Part shown: one piece after another, positions 35,631 to 48,209 of the stretch
Layout of the letters: each line of letters begins with the position of its first letter
Numbering within the stretch: the stretch's first letter is position 1
NCBI GenBank assembly: GCA_033065855.1
Contig: JAVXUO010003138.1
Location: 1-64,000, forward strand
DNA from: Escallonia rubra
Lineage: Eukaryota; Streptophyta; Magnoliopsida; Escalloniales; Escalloniaceae
Length of the DNA stretch: 64,000 nt
Direction: 5' to 3'
Made by a program: the position numbers and the translations under genes
Notes under the pieces: generated by a model
What the model saw: only the letters and a program-made list of their open reading frames with translations
The model's database searches: none
Told to the model about the DNA's origin: nothing

Positions 35631-38019
35631 TGTTTTTTCTTTTCTTTTGTCATTTATATCAACTCATCATCCATCACATAAGTTCAATGTATTATACACT
35701 CTCCGAAACCTTAAACCTAAAAAAAAAACATAGCTACATGACTAAAATGTATTTTTTTTACTTCTCTGTATCTCATTCTCTCTGCCCCATTTCTGTACAT
35801 CTCCCTCTCTATCTTCCTCTTTTCATCGTAATCATTACACCATACATCATACATACGAGCACTATGTTGAGCTTCCCTAGTATAGAAGCAAGTTGAAAAT
35901 CAAGCATAAGCTACTTGGATTAGATTTTCTATGTGGTGGTGGGTGGATTGATGGTAGTGGTGGGTTTCAAGGAAGTCAATGAGCGGGGGGAGTAGGAGAA
36001 TGTTGGAGAGAGAGAGAGAGAGAGAGAGTTTAGGTGGATCGACAACAACGAGTGGTCGTGAGGTAGTGGTGTTTTGGCCGTGGTGATGGTGGGGGTAGTT
36101 CTCATTTCTTCATGATCACGACTAATCAGTTGGCCAAACCTTGAATTTAGGATATTCAAGGTGGATCATTATACCATGCATTGGACTTCTGTTAAGATTT
36201 CCAGTCACGGACATCTCAACATGCATAGCTCGAGTCCAGAGAAATTTTATCATCTTATGATAGCAGAACTGACAAAATAATTAATCTGGTGGTGGTGGGG
36301 TGGCGGTGATTGTATATCGGGCATAGCTGGTTGATGAACAAAAGGAGGCAATATTGTCAAACTCTAACATTTTTAATCCAACTGAAAACTACGAAGTCAG
36401 TCCCGGTTACATTGATCAACCACATGGCTTTTTCTTTTTAACAATAAAGCTTTTTCCTTGGTAAAAAGTTTATTTAGTTGACAAATGAGCTCCAAAAATA
36501 CCGAGTTACAATTTCGAATGCCTTTAAGGACTATTATTGTGAAAATTATATACCAAATTGTGAAACTCAAATATCAATTTTAAATCTTTATCGTGAAATT
36601 CTTACTATTGACAACTATTGGCACTCCGTTGTACGGTAATGGTGTGCGCTGTTTCATGCACAAGGTACAATCACATGTGGCCTCATAAGTGTGCCATTGG
36701 CCAAAGAAGCAGTGCCAGTAGGGATACCCCTTTCATTAATTATCTTCTTCCTCCTAAAGATTTTTCCTTTTTTCTTCTTTCGTGGGAGTAAATGCAGAAC
36801 TATGGTGGGTATACGGACACTATTTTGATCGATGCTTTACTAGAGATATACAGTTCGCTATCTATATATGCATTTCTTATGGCTCTTTTTGTAATATTTT
36901 TGTCAAAAATATTATTTTAGTTACAATTTGAAATGAAAAGAAAAGCTTTTTTCTAAGCGAATGAGCAAAAAGTATAAACATCAAGGAATTTTTTTTCTCA
37001 ATCAAACAACCAAAATAGAACAATGTATAACACCCACCAATAAGAGTATTAATGTTTAACACTCTACAAAAGGTTATCAAAAAATATATAACTCATATCC
37101 AAGAATCAGTAACAAGAAACCTAAAACCTGGGGTTCAATAGTTCTGATAAGAACTTAGCCTACGAAGCCACCTCTATCTCCATTGCTGACTTGCTGTAAA
37201 TAAAGAATAAAGGCAACAATTTGAACTTAAAGTAATGCTAAGTTGGTTTTTTTTTTTTTTTTGGTGGGGGTGGGGGTTGGTTTACAAACTGATTCCAAGA
37301 TATAATGCAAAGAATATATACTTTGGTGAAAGTTTAGGTATCAGTTTTGACAACATAAAGTAAATGGAACTTAAAGTAATGTTTAACTTGACAAGTACTG
37401 TATATTTTACTTTTGCATTTCCATCTTTTTTAGGGTAATATCTATAACAACGTGCTTCCTCAAGAGTGCTTAGTTTAACCATTGTGATGGTCTATTTTTG
37501 TACCCCTTACATCACTCCGACAGCTGTAATTCATGGTAATATGGCTTCAAATTGTTAAATAAAAGGCATTTAGTAAGAGCATTTCCAGAGACGTATGATA
37601 CGCACATAACGAAGTTGTGCTAATTTGGGTAATCAAAAGTATAATTGTGAAATCAGCGTCCCTCTGAATGCGTCGCACTAATTAAACGGAACAAAAAATA
37701 AAATTGGTAAAAGAATCAGGAAGCATACTGCACATAAAGAAGTTCAACTATCACCTAACGATGGTAGAGAAAAGATAACGAGGCAGAGGAAGACCTAGAG
37801 TTGTTGTAATCAAGTATCTACTACCAATGAATATTTGACCAATGACATATTCATTAATTGTTCATTTATTTTTTCATTTCCTCTTTAGCTGGTAATGGCA
37901 AAAATGTTAATAAACTATTTCATAGGGTTATAGTTGTCCAAAATATGATTTTCACACATCCATGCTTTTATAAGTAGTATAGATTAGTCATTATTTTTTT
38001 GATGTGCGATTGATATCTC
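35631..38019. other. Intergenic region
   Basis: AT-rich with (GA)n at about 36006-36029, a T-run near 37246-37262 and GT-rich simple stretches. No gene or clear element seen. Confidence 0.5.
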
Positions 38020-38034
38020 AACACCCCATTACGT

Positions 38035-38176
38035 AATCCAAAGGGGTGGTGGAGACGGCAAGGGGTCTCGAGGAGTGACCTCGAGGTCCCGAATTCGATT
38101 CTCCGTACCGGCGGATTATATATATGAATTGCAGTTCTAACAAATTTCCCTATTGGGAAAATTTAAAAAAAAAAAA
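38035..38176 (+). mobile_element. tRNA-derived SINE with a 15-bp target duplication
   Basis: A 140-bp insert has a head GGTGGTGGAGACGGCAAGGG (A-box-like), a B-box-like GAATTCGATTC, and a terminal A12 run (about 38165-38176). It is flanked by AACACCCCATTACGT (38020-38034) and AACACCCCGCTACGT (38175-38189), a 15-bp duplication with two mismatches overlapping the tail. Layout and size fit a plant tRNA-type SINE, moderately old. Confidence 0.7.
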
Positions 38177-38204
38177 ACACCCCGCTACGTGTATCTGGAC
38201 TTCT

Positions 38205-38372
38205 TTTTCAATGGGCCAAACACATAAATGGATTGAACTGGGTGGCGTTGAATGTAATTTTGAATTGTCTATGATGTCTAGATCTACCCATTGTGATACA
38301 ATATGAAAGTATTTAACTTAAAACCAATTAGTTGCTATGAATAGAGAGACGCACAAGCCTTATATATTGAAA
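38205..38372. repeat. Dispersed repeat, copy 2 of 3
   Basis: Shares with 60-293 and 55410-55605 the order TGAATTGTCT-TG-T-TAGATC, then GATAC-ATATGAAAG, then AACC-AATTAG-TGC-ATGA, then CTTATATATTG. It is more diverged than copy 1. Confidence 0.45.
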
Positions 38373-38379
38373 TAATTTT

Positions 38380-40871
38380 TTCCACGTCAAATTGAAATCG
38401 ATCTCAACACTGAGAAGGCAGTGACAAAAGCGTGAAGGTTGGAGGAATAAATGCTAGGACAAATGCTTCAAGCTTATTGTGATGTTACTAGGTCCGGTGG
38501 TCTTGGCAAGGGCCCAAGGGGAAAGCTGTAAGGAAGGTTTAGATTGGAATGCTTTGCAGATGAATAGGGCTAAAGGGCTCTCCAGGAAGATTGCTTGAAT
38601 CAGTACTGACACGTGGTTTAACTAACCTAATCACTTTTGTCAAGTCTCGAAGTGTTAACGACTGTATTGGAGTATTTCTAAGTCTGTACTGTCTATTGTA
38701 TGCTTTGAAGTACCAAACTTGACCTCTTTCTGACCTTGAGGTCTGGTGTTAAAATCAAATACATCTCATATCCATCTATGCTGCCTCAAAGGAAAGTACA
38801 AGTTTGTAAGACCATTAAAGCTTTGCAGTTTTATTCCAGCCTTGGTTGGACAGAAACAGAACAAGACAGTGACTCGGTGTGACAGCGAGGGTGAAAACAG
38901 GGAGACAGCAAGGTTAAAGGATCAGAAGGGCGGGCGCTCCAAAATAAAAAAGTGCAGAATCAAGATGTTGTTTAGGAAAAGAAAAACCTGCATGCTGCAT
39001 CTCCCAGCAGATGATACAAATAACTAAACAAAACTGTAATTACCAAGAAATGTTACAGGTTTTAGTTAGAGCAATGTTAATTGTTGGCACTTTGCTTCAT
39101 CACATAAAGGAGTAGAGGATTTACATCTAGCGCAAAGTAGAAGCAATACCTAATAGGAGCGCATAGACATGCATGCTACAGCTACAGATGAACAAAAAAC
39201 CAAAGCTTGTACTAGCCAACCCCATCAGTTTGGCAGAAAGGCTTGCTTGAGATGTACTGACAAACCTCATCCGCATGATCAATGCATATACCTACGGCAG
39301 CGCTTGGAGGCCTAACAGCATTTTCACTGCCGAGTCCCGTCATCCAGCCAATTGACCCTGCAAGATCCATTCACCGCAATCATGTTACTTCAGTTCGGGT
39401 GCAAGTACACTTTACACATATAAATAGAATCTGCTTGTTACAGGTGCTTTTTCAGTCCTAAATTTAGATTGATTTTAAGGAAGAAATTCTTGCAGAAACG
39501 TTCTTCATTGAACTCGTCAGTTTTTCAAATTTTAATTACATGTTTAAGTCTCCACTGATTTTCTTTCTGAAGGGACCCAAAGAGGGAGATTTTATCTTAT
39601 CAAAGACGCGCATGAGATTGTGTGGAGAAAGAGTTAACTCTAACCTAGAGACCCAAGAAGACCTTGACAAAGCTTTCTGGCATCATGAAAATTTGGGAAC
39701 AAAACTGAACAAAAGCAACTCATGCTCCTTTCCCGTAACATTCAAATTTATTTGACAAAATTCATTGGTAGTCGTTAAAAAGACTGCGAAATTAGACAAC
39801 CCAAGTCATCTCCCCTTTCCCCCTGACGCCACCCCCATTGCTAAAGTTTGTGGAGACATCTATGCAAAAGCAGAAAACACCACATAGGTTTGTGCAGACC
39901 AGTCCTCTAACATGACAACCAAAACACTAATACCCAAGCCATTAGATGAGAAAATGACTGCTTACATGATGCTCAGTCCAGGATCTCAAAGATGATATCA
40001 TGCCCAAAATCTCTCACCAACTTTTCATTATACTCATACTTGTACATAACTAATTGAGTGGAGCTATGCCTTCGTCGTCAACCTCCTATTGCCGACATTG
40101 TTATGGCTTCCGGTTAACATTCCATGGCTTTATATACAAGCAATTGAACTTAAAACTTTACAAAATGGAAGATATGCCTACGGCCTACCATTACCTCGCT
40201 GAACAGGCCTATGCGCTTAAACTGAAAGGATCAAGTTAGATCTAGGATAATAGGACGGGAAAAAAAAAAGGCTCGCATAACCCTGAAGGAAAAAGCAGAA
40301 GGGCAAAATGAAAAGGATAAAGGTGAAGGATGAGAAAAGCAAGATATTCGAAACATCCCTTTCCCAATATGGTTCATACGACAGCTCAGGGAAGATTAGG
40401 CCGACTGAAAGCTAATATATTCTCATTCAGTTAAAATTTGGCTCGTAATAGTTTCATTGCAGCATAGTGAGATTAGATTCCCTCCATTTTTCCCTTTCCT
40501 TTCCGTTCCTTCCTGCTTCTCTACTTCCAGTGCCACACAGTAATATCATCAAACACCTTACGTTCCAATATGAACCTTTCCATATTAACCAAGATTCACA
40601 AACTAAGAGTTGCTTTAAATTCTAAAGTTCTGCAGTAAGTTTTCGGGACGTTGACCATGAAACATAATCGCAAGTCGAGAGGATAAAAAATACAAAAGTC
40701 CGCTATTGGCATCTACTGTTCTAGCCCAAGCGGGCCAATTATTTCCTAAATAATTGAACTAAAACAAAGTAATTAGAGAACCACAATTCTCAGTACTCGA
40801 GTCAAGTAAAAGGTAACCACAATCAAGCCAAACACTCAGCAAAAACAATAAAATCGATCATATACCTCTTG
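38380..40871. other. Region 3' of the DnaJ-type gene
   Basis: Apart from the candidate exon at 39212-39357 I see no defensible coding exon. A short frame at 38746-39027 on the plus strand has no family resemblance. Part of this stretch may be spliced 3' UTR of the minus-strand gene. Confidence 0.35.
39212..39357 (-). other. Candidate terminal exon of unknown identity
   Basis: On the minus strand a strong acceptor (GGATCTTGCAG, ending 39358) opens a frame that reads SIGWMTGLGSENAVRPPSAA and continues through ICIDHADEVCQYISSKPFC to a TAG at 39212-39214. The composition is protein-like and I do not recognise it. It may be the 3' UTR exon or an alternative last exon of the DnaJ-type gene at 40872-41410, whose stop is followed 6 bases later by an AAGAG/GTATAT donor, or part of a separate gene. 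Confidence 0.3.
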
Positions 40872-41410
40872 TTAAATATAGCATTTCCCCAAACAGTTGA
40901 GACATCTTTGTACCCTACAATCAAAATAACAAAAAATCCCACATCATAACTCTAACAATCACAAACAAATAGCCGTCCCAATAGCAAAAATTCAAGACTT
41001 TGGGAAACGGGTATTTTTCACTAACCTATTTCCATCGCAAGTAGGGCAAAGACATGGGTTTATTACAACAGGATCATACAATGGTGACCACTCAATTGTG
41101 GACTTCCTTTTGCACAATTTACATGGGCAAAACCCTATTCCTTTACAAACCCCACACGGGTTTCCACGTTTAATCTACAGAAATTCAAGAAAGAAGCTTA
41201 AGTGGGTGAAGTAAACAATATATGCTTAAGATATGATATGCTTATGCGAGCAGACGAATGTATGTGGAAATGTACCGGTTTAACGTGGGATGAGGTGTTG
41301 ACAATAATGGAGTTGACCATGCCGGCAGTGAATATACCTCCGCAAACTAAGGCCACCCCTTTGGCTAATGTTGTGAGCGCTAGACGGGGGAGTCCACCGT
41401 TATCAGACAT
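40872..41410 (-). CDS. Small DnaJ-type cysteine-rich (CxxCxxG) protein, three exons
   Basis: Exons on the minus strand: 41410-41276, 41174-41026 and 40914-40872. Splice sites are GT-AG and phases close to give 108 aa. Residues 1-45 begin MSDNGGLPRLALTTLAKGVA and contain a hydrophobic stretch (about 10-38) that could be a membrane segment or targeting sequence. Residues 52-104 hold paired cysteines: CGVCKGIGFCPCKLC, then a WSPLYDPVVINPCLCPTCDGN block, then CLNCLGKC, a DnaJ-type zinc-binding array without a J domain. Plants have several such small proteins, often plastid-localised and linked to thylakoid complex assembly. The last CxxCxG repeat ends GKCYI. Family type is clear; partner and compartment are inferred. 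Confidence 0.82.
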
Positions 41411-42112
41411 ATTACACGCAGGGTTTACTGGTTAGGTATTTGCAGGAGCCGAAATTGAACAGAAATACAAGATTTTAGCCACGGCGATAACGAGTCCGTA
41501 CAGACTAGTTTTAACTTGTAAGCATGTCTTATTAGAATGTATGGTAAGGTTTACATTGTTTTTATACCTAAACGCTTATTGTTTCAATTACATCACATAA
41601 CACACTAGCATTTAACACAATGTTTAATTAAATTCAAAATTATATAACCGTTAAAAAAATAAAGGTGATGGGTAAGCATGTCTTTTCAAGACAAAAACAC
41701 ACCCAACACCCTACAGAGTTACGCCAGCATCCCCACCACCACTCATGCCCCCGCCCAACATACCCAAAACACTTTACAGAGTCACTGTCGACACCCCCAC
41801 ATCCCGCCCCCTACCCCTACCCACCCATCTAGTACCCTTGCCACGCCACCCCCGCGCGCATAGTCTCCCCCAACAATAGTCACATCATCACCAATGTGCC
41901 CCCCTCACGTTGAACACCAAATCCATATCACAACCACCAAATCACCACACATCCATTATAGCACCACCGATGCCAGATCACCGTGGCAGGTCTGTACTTT
42001 ACCGTTGACCACTACCTTCCACCTCTCGACGGCCATTGATCGTCTCTACTGGGGGGGGTTGTTATGTGTGGGTGTGGGTGTGAATCAAGAGATAAAGAGA
42101 TATGGGTTTCAG

Positions 42113-42114
<2 letters not shown>

Positions 42115-42151
<37 letters not shown>
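42115..42151. repeat. (AG)n microsatellite
   Basis: About 17 GA units, preceded by G-rich simple sequence. Confidence 0.95.
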
Positions 42152-42153
<2 letters not shown>

Positions 42154-42329
42154 ATAGTTTTCCTCACTCTATACTCGATCTTGCTTAGAAGTTTACTCTG
42201 GCACCTTGTGACGAGCTTGAATCAGTCGTTACTCAATTATCACTCTCATAACCCCAGGCAAGAAAGACTTTTCTATCTATGTCATTATATAAGGAAATAA
42301 GGGGCTAGGCAGCCAAGTCTTTCCAGTTG

Positions 42330-42560
42330 GAAAGAACACACAAAACAAAAGTTGTACTTCTAAAATGCTGATGTATGGAAACTAACCGATCCAATTGTAA
42401 TGTAGTCAAAATAGTAGGTGATCCAGATTCAGAAAGAACACACACAACAAAAGTTGTACTTCTATAATGCTGATGTATGAAAGGCATCAATCATCCCAGA
42501 ACTAACCGATCCAGCTGTAACATAGTCAAAATAGTAGGTCATCCAGATTCGAAAATGACT
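42330..42560. repeat. Tandem duplication of about 105 bp
   Basis: GAAAGAACACAC(A)AAACAAAAG through GTAGGT(G/C)ATCCAGATTC occurs twice in direct orientation (from about 42330 and about 42434). The second unit is extended by a short insert (AAGGCATCAATCATCCCAG). Confidence 0.8.
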
Positions 42561-42759
42561 TGAGAGAGTAAGACAGTCATAGATGGGTACTAGGATGTGT
42601 GTGCGTGCGTGCGTGTGTGCGCACTGGTGGTGGTTGATGGATGATGGAAGGTGGGGGACTATGATGTGTGGTAGGTGTATGCACATGTGCACTAGTTGGT
42701 GAGTGATGGGGGGAGGGGTACGGTAGGGTTGTGGGGTGGTTCAGTTAGAGAGATGTGGT

Positions 42760-42789
42760 AGGGGGGAACGGGGGGGGGGGGGGGGGGGT
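42760..42789. repeat. Long G-run in GT/GGT-rich simple DNA
   Basis: A run of about 18 G follows GT-rich microsatellite-like sequence (42600-42750). It makes spurious Gly-rich frames and could form a G-quadruplex. Confidence 0.8.
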
Positions 42790-43720
42790 CGTCTAGAGCC
42801 AACGATTGGGGGGTTGGGTGTGTTTGTCTTGAAAAGACATTTTTGTCTCTCCATGTGGACGGCCGTTCACCTTTTTTCTAACGGAGATTCGATTCTGCGT
42901 CCAATTAGATCCAGTCCTTAAACGTTAGGGTGTTATGTGTTAAAATTGAAATTACAGGGTTTTTAAAGGAAAGACGATGTAAACCTTAGGGAGTTTAGTG
43001 CAATTTACCCTAGAATGTAATGAGTTAGTCGACACTATAGTAAAGTTTGTTCCTATTACAATCCCTTACAGTTAATAATTACATTTTGCATCATCTTTTA
43101 TTTTATCGCTGACTTAACAAGATATGTTAGTTGATCATATTACCCTTCACTCTAAATTGAGTTATTTCTAAAGCTAATAAAACATTTTTGATTACCAAGA
43201 ACCTGCAAAATATCATGCCCATCCACGCATTTCAGAGACCATATTGCATAACCAATTTTTACTAGGGTTCGTTGGCACACGCGACGTATTTGCAATTATG
43301 CAAAATATCTAATCAATGAAAATAATTAAATGAACATAGGAAGGAAAATGAGTTTTGATAAAATTGAAAATCGAGAGGGAAGGAGCGGCAAAAATAGAGT
43401 TGAGGTTAACGGTTGGATATTTGGGTGGAGAGGTTAATATAATGAGGATGAAGAAAAATTTATATGGTTGGAACAGTTATTTATTAAATGTTTAGAAATT
43501 TTCAACAATAACCTTGATTAAATGCATATTACGAAGGAGTTAGTTGGTGGTTCAAAAAGGAATTCATCGTAGGGGTGCCCTCCCGTACTAATAATACAGA
43601 TCTTCAACTTCCTTCATTCATCGTCCCCATACCCTACCACCACCACCATTATTATCGTGTCCAATCGGAACACCACGGTCAACACATACCCCATACTCAT
43701 CACCACATATTACCTATCGC

Positions 43721-44047
43721 CACTATAACCATGCACCACCGCCTACCCACTGCCACCACCTCAATCTTACCGGCACATCTCCCTAGCCACTTTTCCCCTT
43801 GTCACCATCGCTAATTATTCATAATCAGATATCTTCTCACATACATCACGATGAGACTGAGACGACTCAACCGCCATCATCTCCGTTAACCACTACAACC
43901 ATACACTACCGCTTACCTACTGCCACCACCTCAATCGCCACCATCACCATCTCTCTTAGCCACTTTCCCTATTGCCCACCATCACCAATTATTCATAATG
44001 AGACCTCTTCTCACATAAATCATGATGAGACTGAGAGGACTCAACCT
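43721..44047. repeat. Tandem duplication, units of about 155 bp, CCACC-rich
   Basis: Two direct units begin CACTA(T/C)AACCAT(G/A)CAC and end GATGAGACTGAGA(C/G)GACTCAACC, at 43721 and 43891, separated by a short spacer. The His/Thr-rich frames over them reflect CAC/ACC repetition and are not genes. Confidence 0.75.
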
Positions 44048-47000
44048 AGACCATCGGCGTGAGAACAACTAGAACATACAAATGCCAATGCCCCTAAGAC
44101 AATCCATCCAGCAGTAGGCGACTCCAATCTAGCGGCTCCTTTGTTAAACAATTCTATATCGAAGCATCTTCGTCCACGGTTCTCTATTAATTTCCTCTAT
44201 TCATACAGATCCAAGCATCTTCGTCCTAATTCCTTAATGCTGATGCTGTTATGCCATTGTATGATGGCTGGAGACGTGTGGTTTGATGATTGTATTGTGG
44301 CATTTTAGCACAATGATGGTACTTCGTTATGGATGATGGTTTCCTCCTGGTTTTTTTAGGACATAGTTATTACGTTGGTGTTTGAAGGTGGCGATGGTTA
44401 ATGGCAGTTGGACTTGGGGTTATTGGTGTTGGGTTGTCATCTTGGGAAACTGTGGGTGGACATCTCTGTCGTTATTAAAAGAGAGCACCATGCCTTTCTT
44501 GAACTTCTAATTGTTTTCTTACCCCCACTTCTTTAATCCATTTTATCTATCTCCTACATTTAAAGTAAATTAAAATTTTGAACCCACCGCTTAATGCTCT
44601 CCTACTTTCTAGCCCCACTATCCAGCGTTAATGTATTCCAGCGATAGTAAGACATGGCAAATCCCGACAAATCTTAGGATCCTTAGTGCCTAAATTGTAA
44701 ACATTGAGATTTTAGCTACAACTTTTTGGAAAACATATATAGGGTCAGAGTGTAATTAAACCTATTATTAGTTTGACTTTCTACCTTTTTTGAATTTATT
44801 ACATAGAAAAATTACGATTTTTGTTTAGACAGACATAGTCGGTGCCCCAAACCCGAAGTGAATTGAAACACCATAAAGAAATAGAAAATGAACGCCAAAC
44901 AAAATAGAAAAGCAAATAATAAGTGGTACTAGGGATAGTTTGGGCAAAAAAGAGTTAAATAAGGTGACATCATAAGTTTTTATGACCCTAGTTAATGGTT
45001 TGATGTGAAGTGTAACAAACTATTAAATCGTGTTGCATGTAGTTTGTAAACTTAGTCGTAGGCAAGTACAATAGGAGTGTAATTAATCCAAATATAAATG
45101 TGTATTTCTCATTTTTTTTTTCTTTTTATGCCCCACTTTACTTAGTCTTCTATTGGTACTTATTATTGTTTTGCTGAGTTTTACAAAAGTTCAAACATAA
45201 TTTGAACATGTTAACTCGGCATTTGGTTCTTATTTGATCAATAATGTTTAGTTTTGATTAACTCAAAGTGTAAGTGTTCAAATTGTTTATATGGTAATCG
45301 CAAGAAGTTAAAAGGAGACACAAAGTTATGAAATAGATAATAAAGTGCTTCGTTCATGTTGAAGTTTATGGTTAGAATTTACAAACTATTCTAAAAATTA
45401 ATTAAATTTTTTTTTTGACATATACCAATTTACTAATTTCACTTGGTGTAAACAGATTACAGAAAAAGAAAAGCTAGAGCACGGTTTTTATACATAACGC
45501 TTGTTTATATCTGTGAAGAAGTCAATAACTTAAAAACAATGAAATATATACATGAAGTGTTACATGGTATGAATTATTCTCGACGTTTTTCAGTTGTGAC
45601 AATCATTAGATAATAATAAATAGTTAATATGGCTCTACTCTTCAACTTCATCTCCTTGAGCCAGCATTGGTTATTTAGTAATCAGCATTAGCTCGTTCGT
45701 GGGGGGCCAATTAATCATCAGGTTTACATGTTTTCTATTTTCTTGATTAACGTTGCTCTCTCCACTGGGCTGTGGTCCGGTGGATTGAAGCGACATTACA
45801 AGCCAATATGCGGCCCATCTGGAAGTAGGAACTTCCGGGGTTCAATGTTTGTGGCCCATTGCTCAGGCAACTTGTTTACTTGAATTTGAAGTGTGTAACA
45901 TACACTATTTAGTTTCCTCAAATATCTTAAGGTGAAGTTTTAGTGTTGAAGCTTTTTGAAATGAAGAAATCAGCTTAGTAAATTTATGGCGACTTGTTGA
46001 ATTCGAGTCTTATATTTCCGTTTGATTCTCATTACGCATGACGAAGCAAGCAATGACAATGGCATGAACAAGGACTCTCATGCAAATACTGCACGTCTGG
46101 AAATAGCGAACGACTAATAATTCAACACAGAAAATAAGTTTTCTTCTTCTTCTTGTCTTGGTCATTTGTTTTGGTAAATTTTCGAGCGTTACAAGATACC
46201 TAAATGTACATATTTTTAATGAACGTTGTACGCTGGAATGCTTTAAAACAATAAAAGAAGCAGTGCTATGACATTGTACAATCTGAAATGTTAATCATCA
46301 GCCACTGTTGTGTCATATGGAGATAAATTTAGATATGCAGTTAAAAAATTTAAGTCTTGGGATTTTTCTTGAAAATATTTGCAAACTGTCAAACATAAAA
46401 ACCCTGCTGATATTGGCAAGTACTATGTCCTCAATATGTTGGACATTAATAAGCTTAAGTTGTCGAGCTGATATTAAAAAATTTCTTAGAGCAAAAATTA
46501 AGGTTATTTACTAAAATTGCAAATCATTGTTAATCGAACAAGAGTCATAGGGGGAGCGAGAGAGAAAACCAGTACGCGAGGAAACTGATTCATCCATAAC
46601 CGTGTATGGATAGAATAGGGAATTTTTGGACTCTTGACCGTCAATTTTGAAGAGAAATTACTTTTCTAAATTACCTATTGGTACAAGTTTAATTCCATTT
46701 AGTCATCATAGAGAATAAAATTGTTGCTTGTATAAGTTGTATATAAAAGATCTCAATGTGTACCCATTGTTCATGCACTTAAAAGAACATTAAACAACCA
46801 TTATAGTTTCTTTTTCCAGAATTTCTGCCCTTCAAAATTTTCACAAAACCATGTGATGCATTTCAATTAAGGTGGACTGACATGAACTTATATCAGCACA
46901 TTTAAAACATTACTGATAAACATTAAAAAGAGAAAAAGAGATAGATGTCTAGGACCCCATGGGTTGGTGCTGCCCATGATGATATGTCCCAGACACTGCC

Positions 47001-47078
47001 TCTGCTCTGCTACAACACATCTAAAGGGAGCTGCAGTTCCTCAGTATATGCATCCATGTCCTTTGAATTGCTCCACTT
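44048..47078. other. Intergenic region
   Basis: AT-rich, with no long frame and no element whose ends I can define. Several short frames (such as 46308-46514) have no protein character. Confidence 0.5.
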
Positions 47079-47429
47079 TCACTGAAATTTATGCTTTAAA
47101 GAGAATTTTATATTTCTTTGTGTAATATTTTTGGTATATGAGTAGCTAAGGTTGTCAGGTTGGCCATCTTTGGTCAGTCCATTTTTGGGCATTATTGATG
47201 GAGTGGAAGTTTGCAGTTTAGATGAAGAGCCTGACGAAGTTCCATCTTCCACTGTATTCTGTCCCTTTACATACTTTGATTCAATTTGATGGTAAGTTTC
47301 ACTGTCTTCACAGATCAGTTGTTCAAATTCAAATAATGTAAAGTTGGAAAATGTAAGGGGAGTTTGATGGTCTTCAAAACTTTGATCTGAATGATATTCT
47401 AACTTAGTACTATAAAGGAGGAACTTCAC
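47079..47429 (-). CDS. Hypothetical reading frame, possibly a gene fragment
   Basis: A 116-codon frame with protein-like composition: a segment near LTFSNFTLFEFEQLICED, a Ser-rich stretch (TSSGSSSK) and PKNGLTKDGQPDNL. The frame is open upstream of its first ATG (FVRTEKNY precedes it), so it could be the end of a larger exon. I do not recognise the family. About 350 bases to the right, on the plus strand, 47870-48090 has another lysine-rich protein-like frame (GGELKGRIEKNLVALSFL), also unrecognised. These may be parts of a decayed gene. Confidence 0.3.
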   Translation of the reverse strand: MKFLLYSTKLEYHSDQSFEDHQTPLTFSNFTLFEFEQLICEDSETYHQIESKYVKGQNTVEDGTSSGSSSKLQTSTPSIMPKNGLTKDGQPDNLSYSYTKNITQRNIKFSLKHKFQ

Positions 47430-48209
47430 ATAATTCTTTTCGGTGCGAACAAATTGATGCTTCTCTTGAAATGAAAAAAATTAAGAAGTTGAACTATTTT
47501 TTTATTTAGCATTCCAAACTGCTTCATTGTCAAAATGCAAAACTCCCAGTAAACACTTTCAAACTGCGTATTGGAAATTACGCTAAAAAGGGAGTACAAG
47601 AACGGGAAAGATTATAATTTCCGCATATGGAGAGAATTTTCATATTAAAAAATATTCGTTACAATAGCGATAAAAATGAGGTGGTACAGCCATCCGCCCG
47701 TCAAAGTAACAATTGAATGCTAGTAGTTGAGAAGTGATAAGTGTTTTGAGTCAAAAGATTTGAAACAATGGAGAGCTGGTTGGTAGAAGAGATTCTGAAA
47801 GTAGGGGGAGAAGAATGTATGGGGCAAGTTATGGAGGTTTGAGCATTTCAACATATTTGCCACTCTCCAGTGCTACAGTTTCTGTTGGGTGTGCTGCCTG
47901 AAACTGGAACCAAAAGTGAAGATGATAAGATCCTGCAGAGAAAAGGGGGAGAACTCAAAGGAAGGATAGAGAAGAACCTTGTTGCACTGAGTTTTCTGAA
48001 AGATACAAAGAGAAAAAGCCCTTTGAAGTTTTGGAAGAGATTCTCCAATCTTGTCTCCACCCAATCAACCTCATTTACATTATTTTGCATCACTAATCAC
48101 TTAAAAAAACTTCAATCTGATTTTTTTTCCCATTTGTTGTTAATTAGGCCTATAATTCAGAAGATAAATAAAATTTTCCCATCTACTCTTATACATAGTT
48201 GAGTCAAAG

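Noticed and set aside
43575-44062. His/Thr/Pro-rich frames
   Set aside because: They follow CAC/ACC low-complexity tandem DNA.
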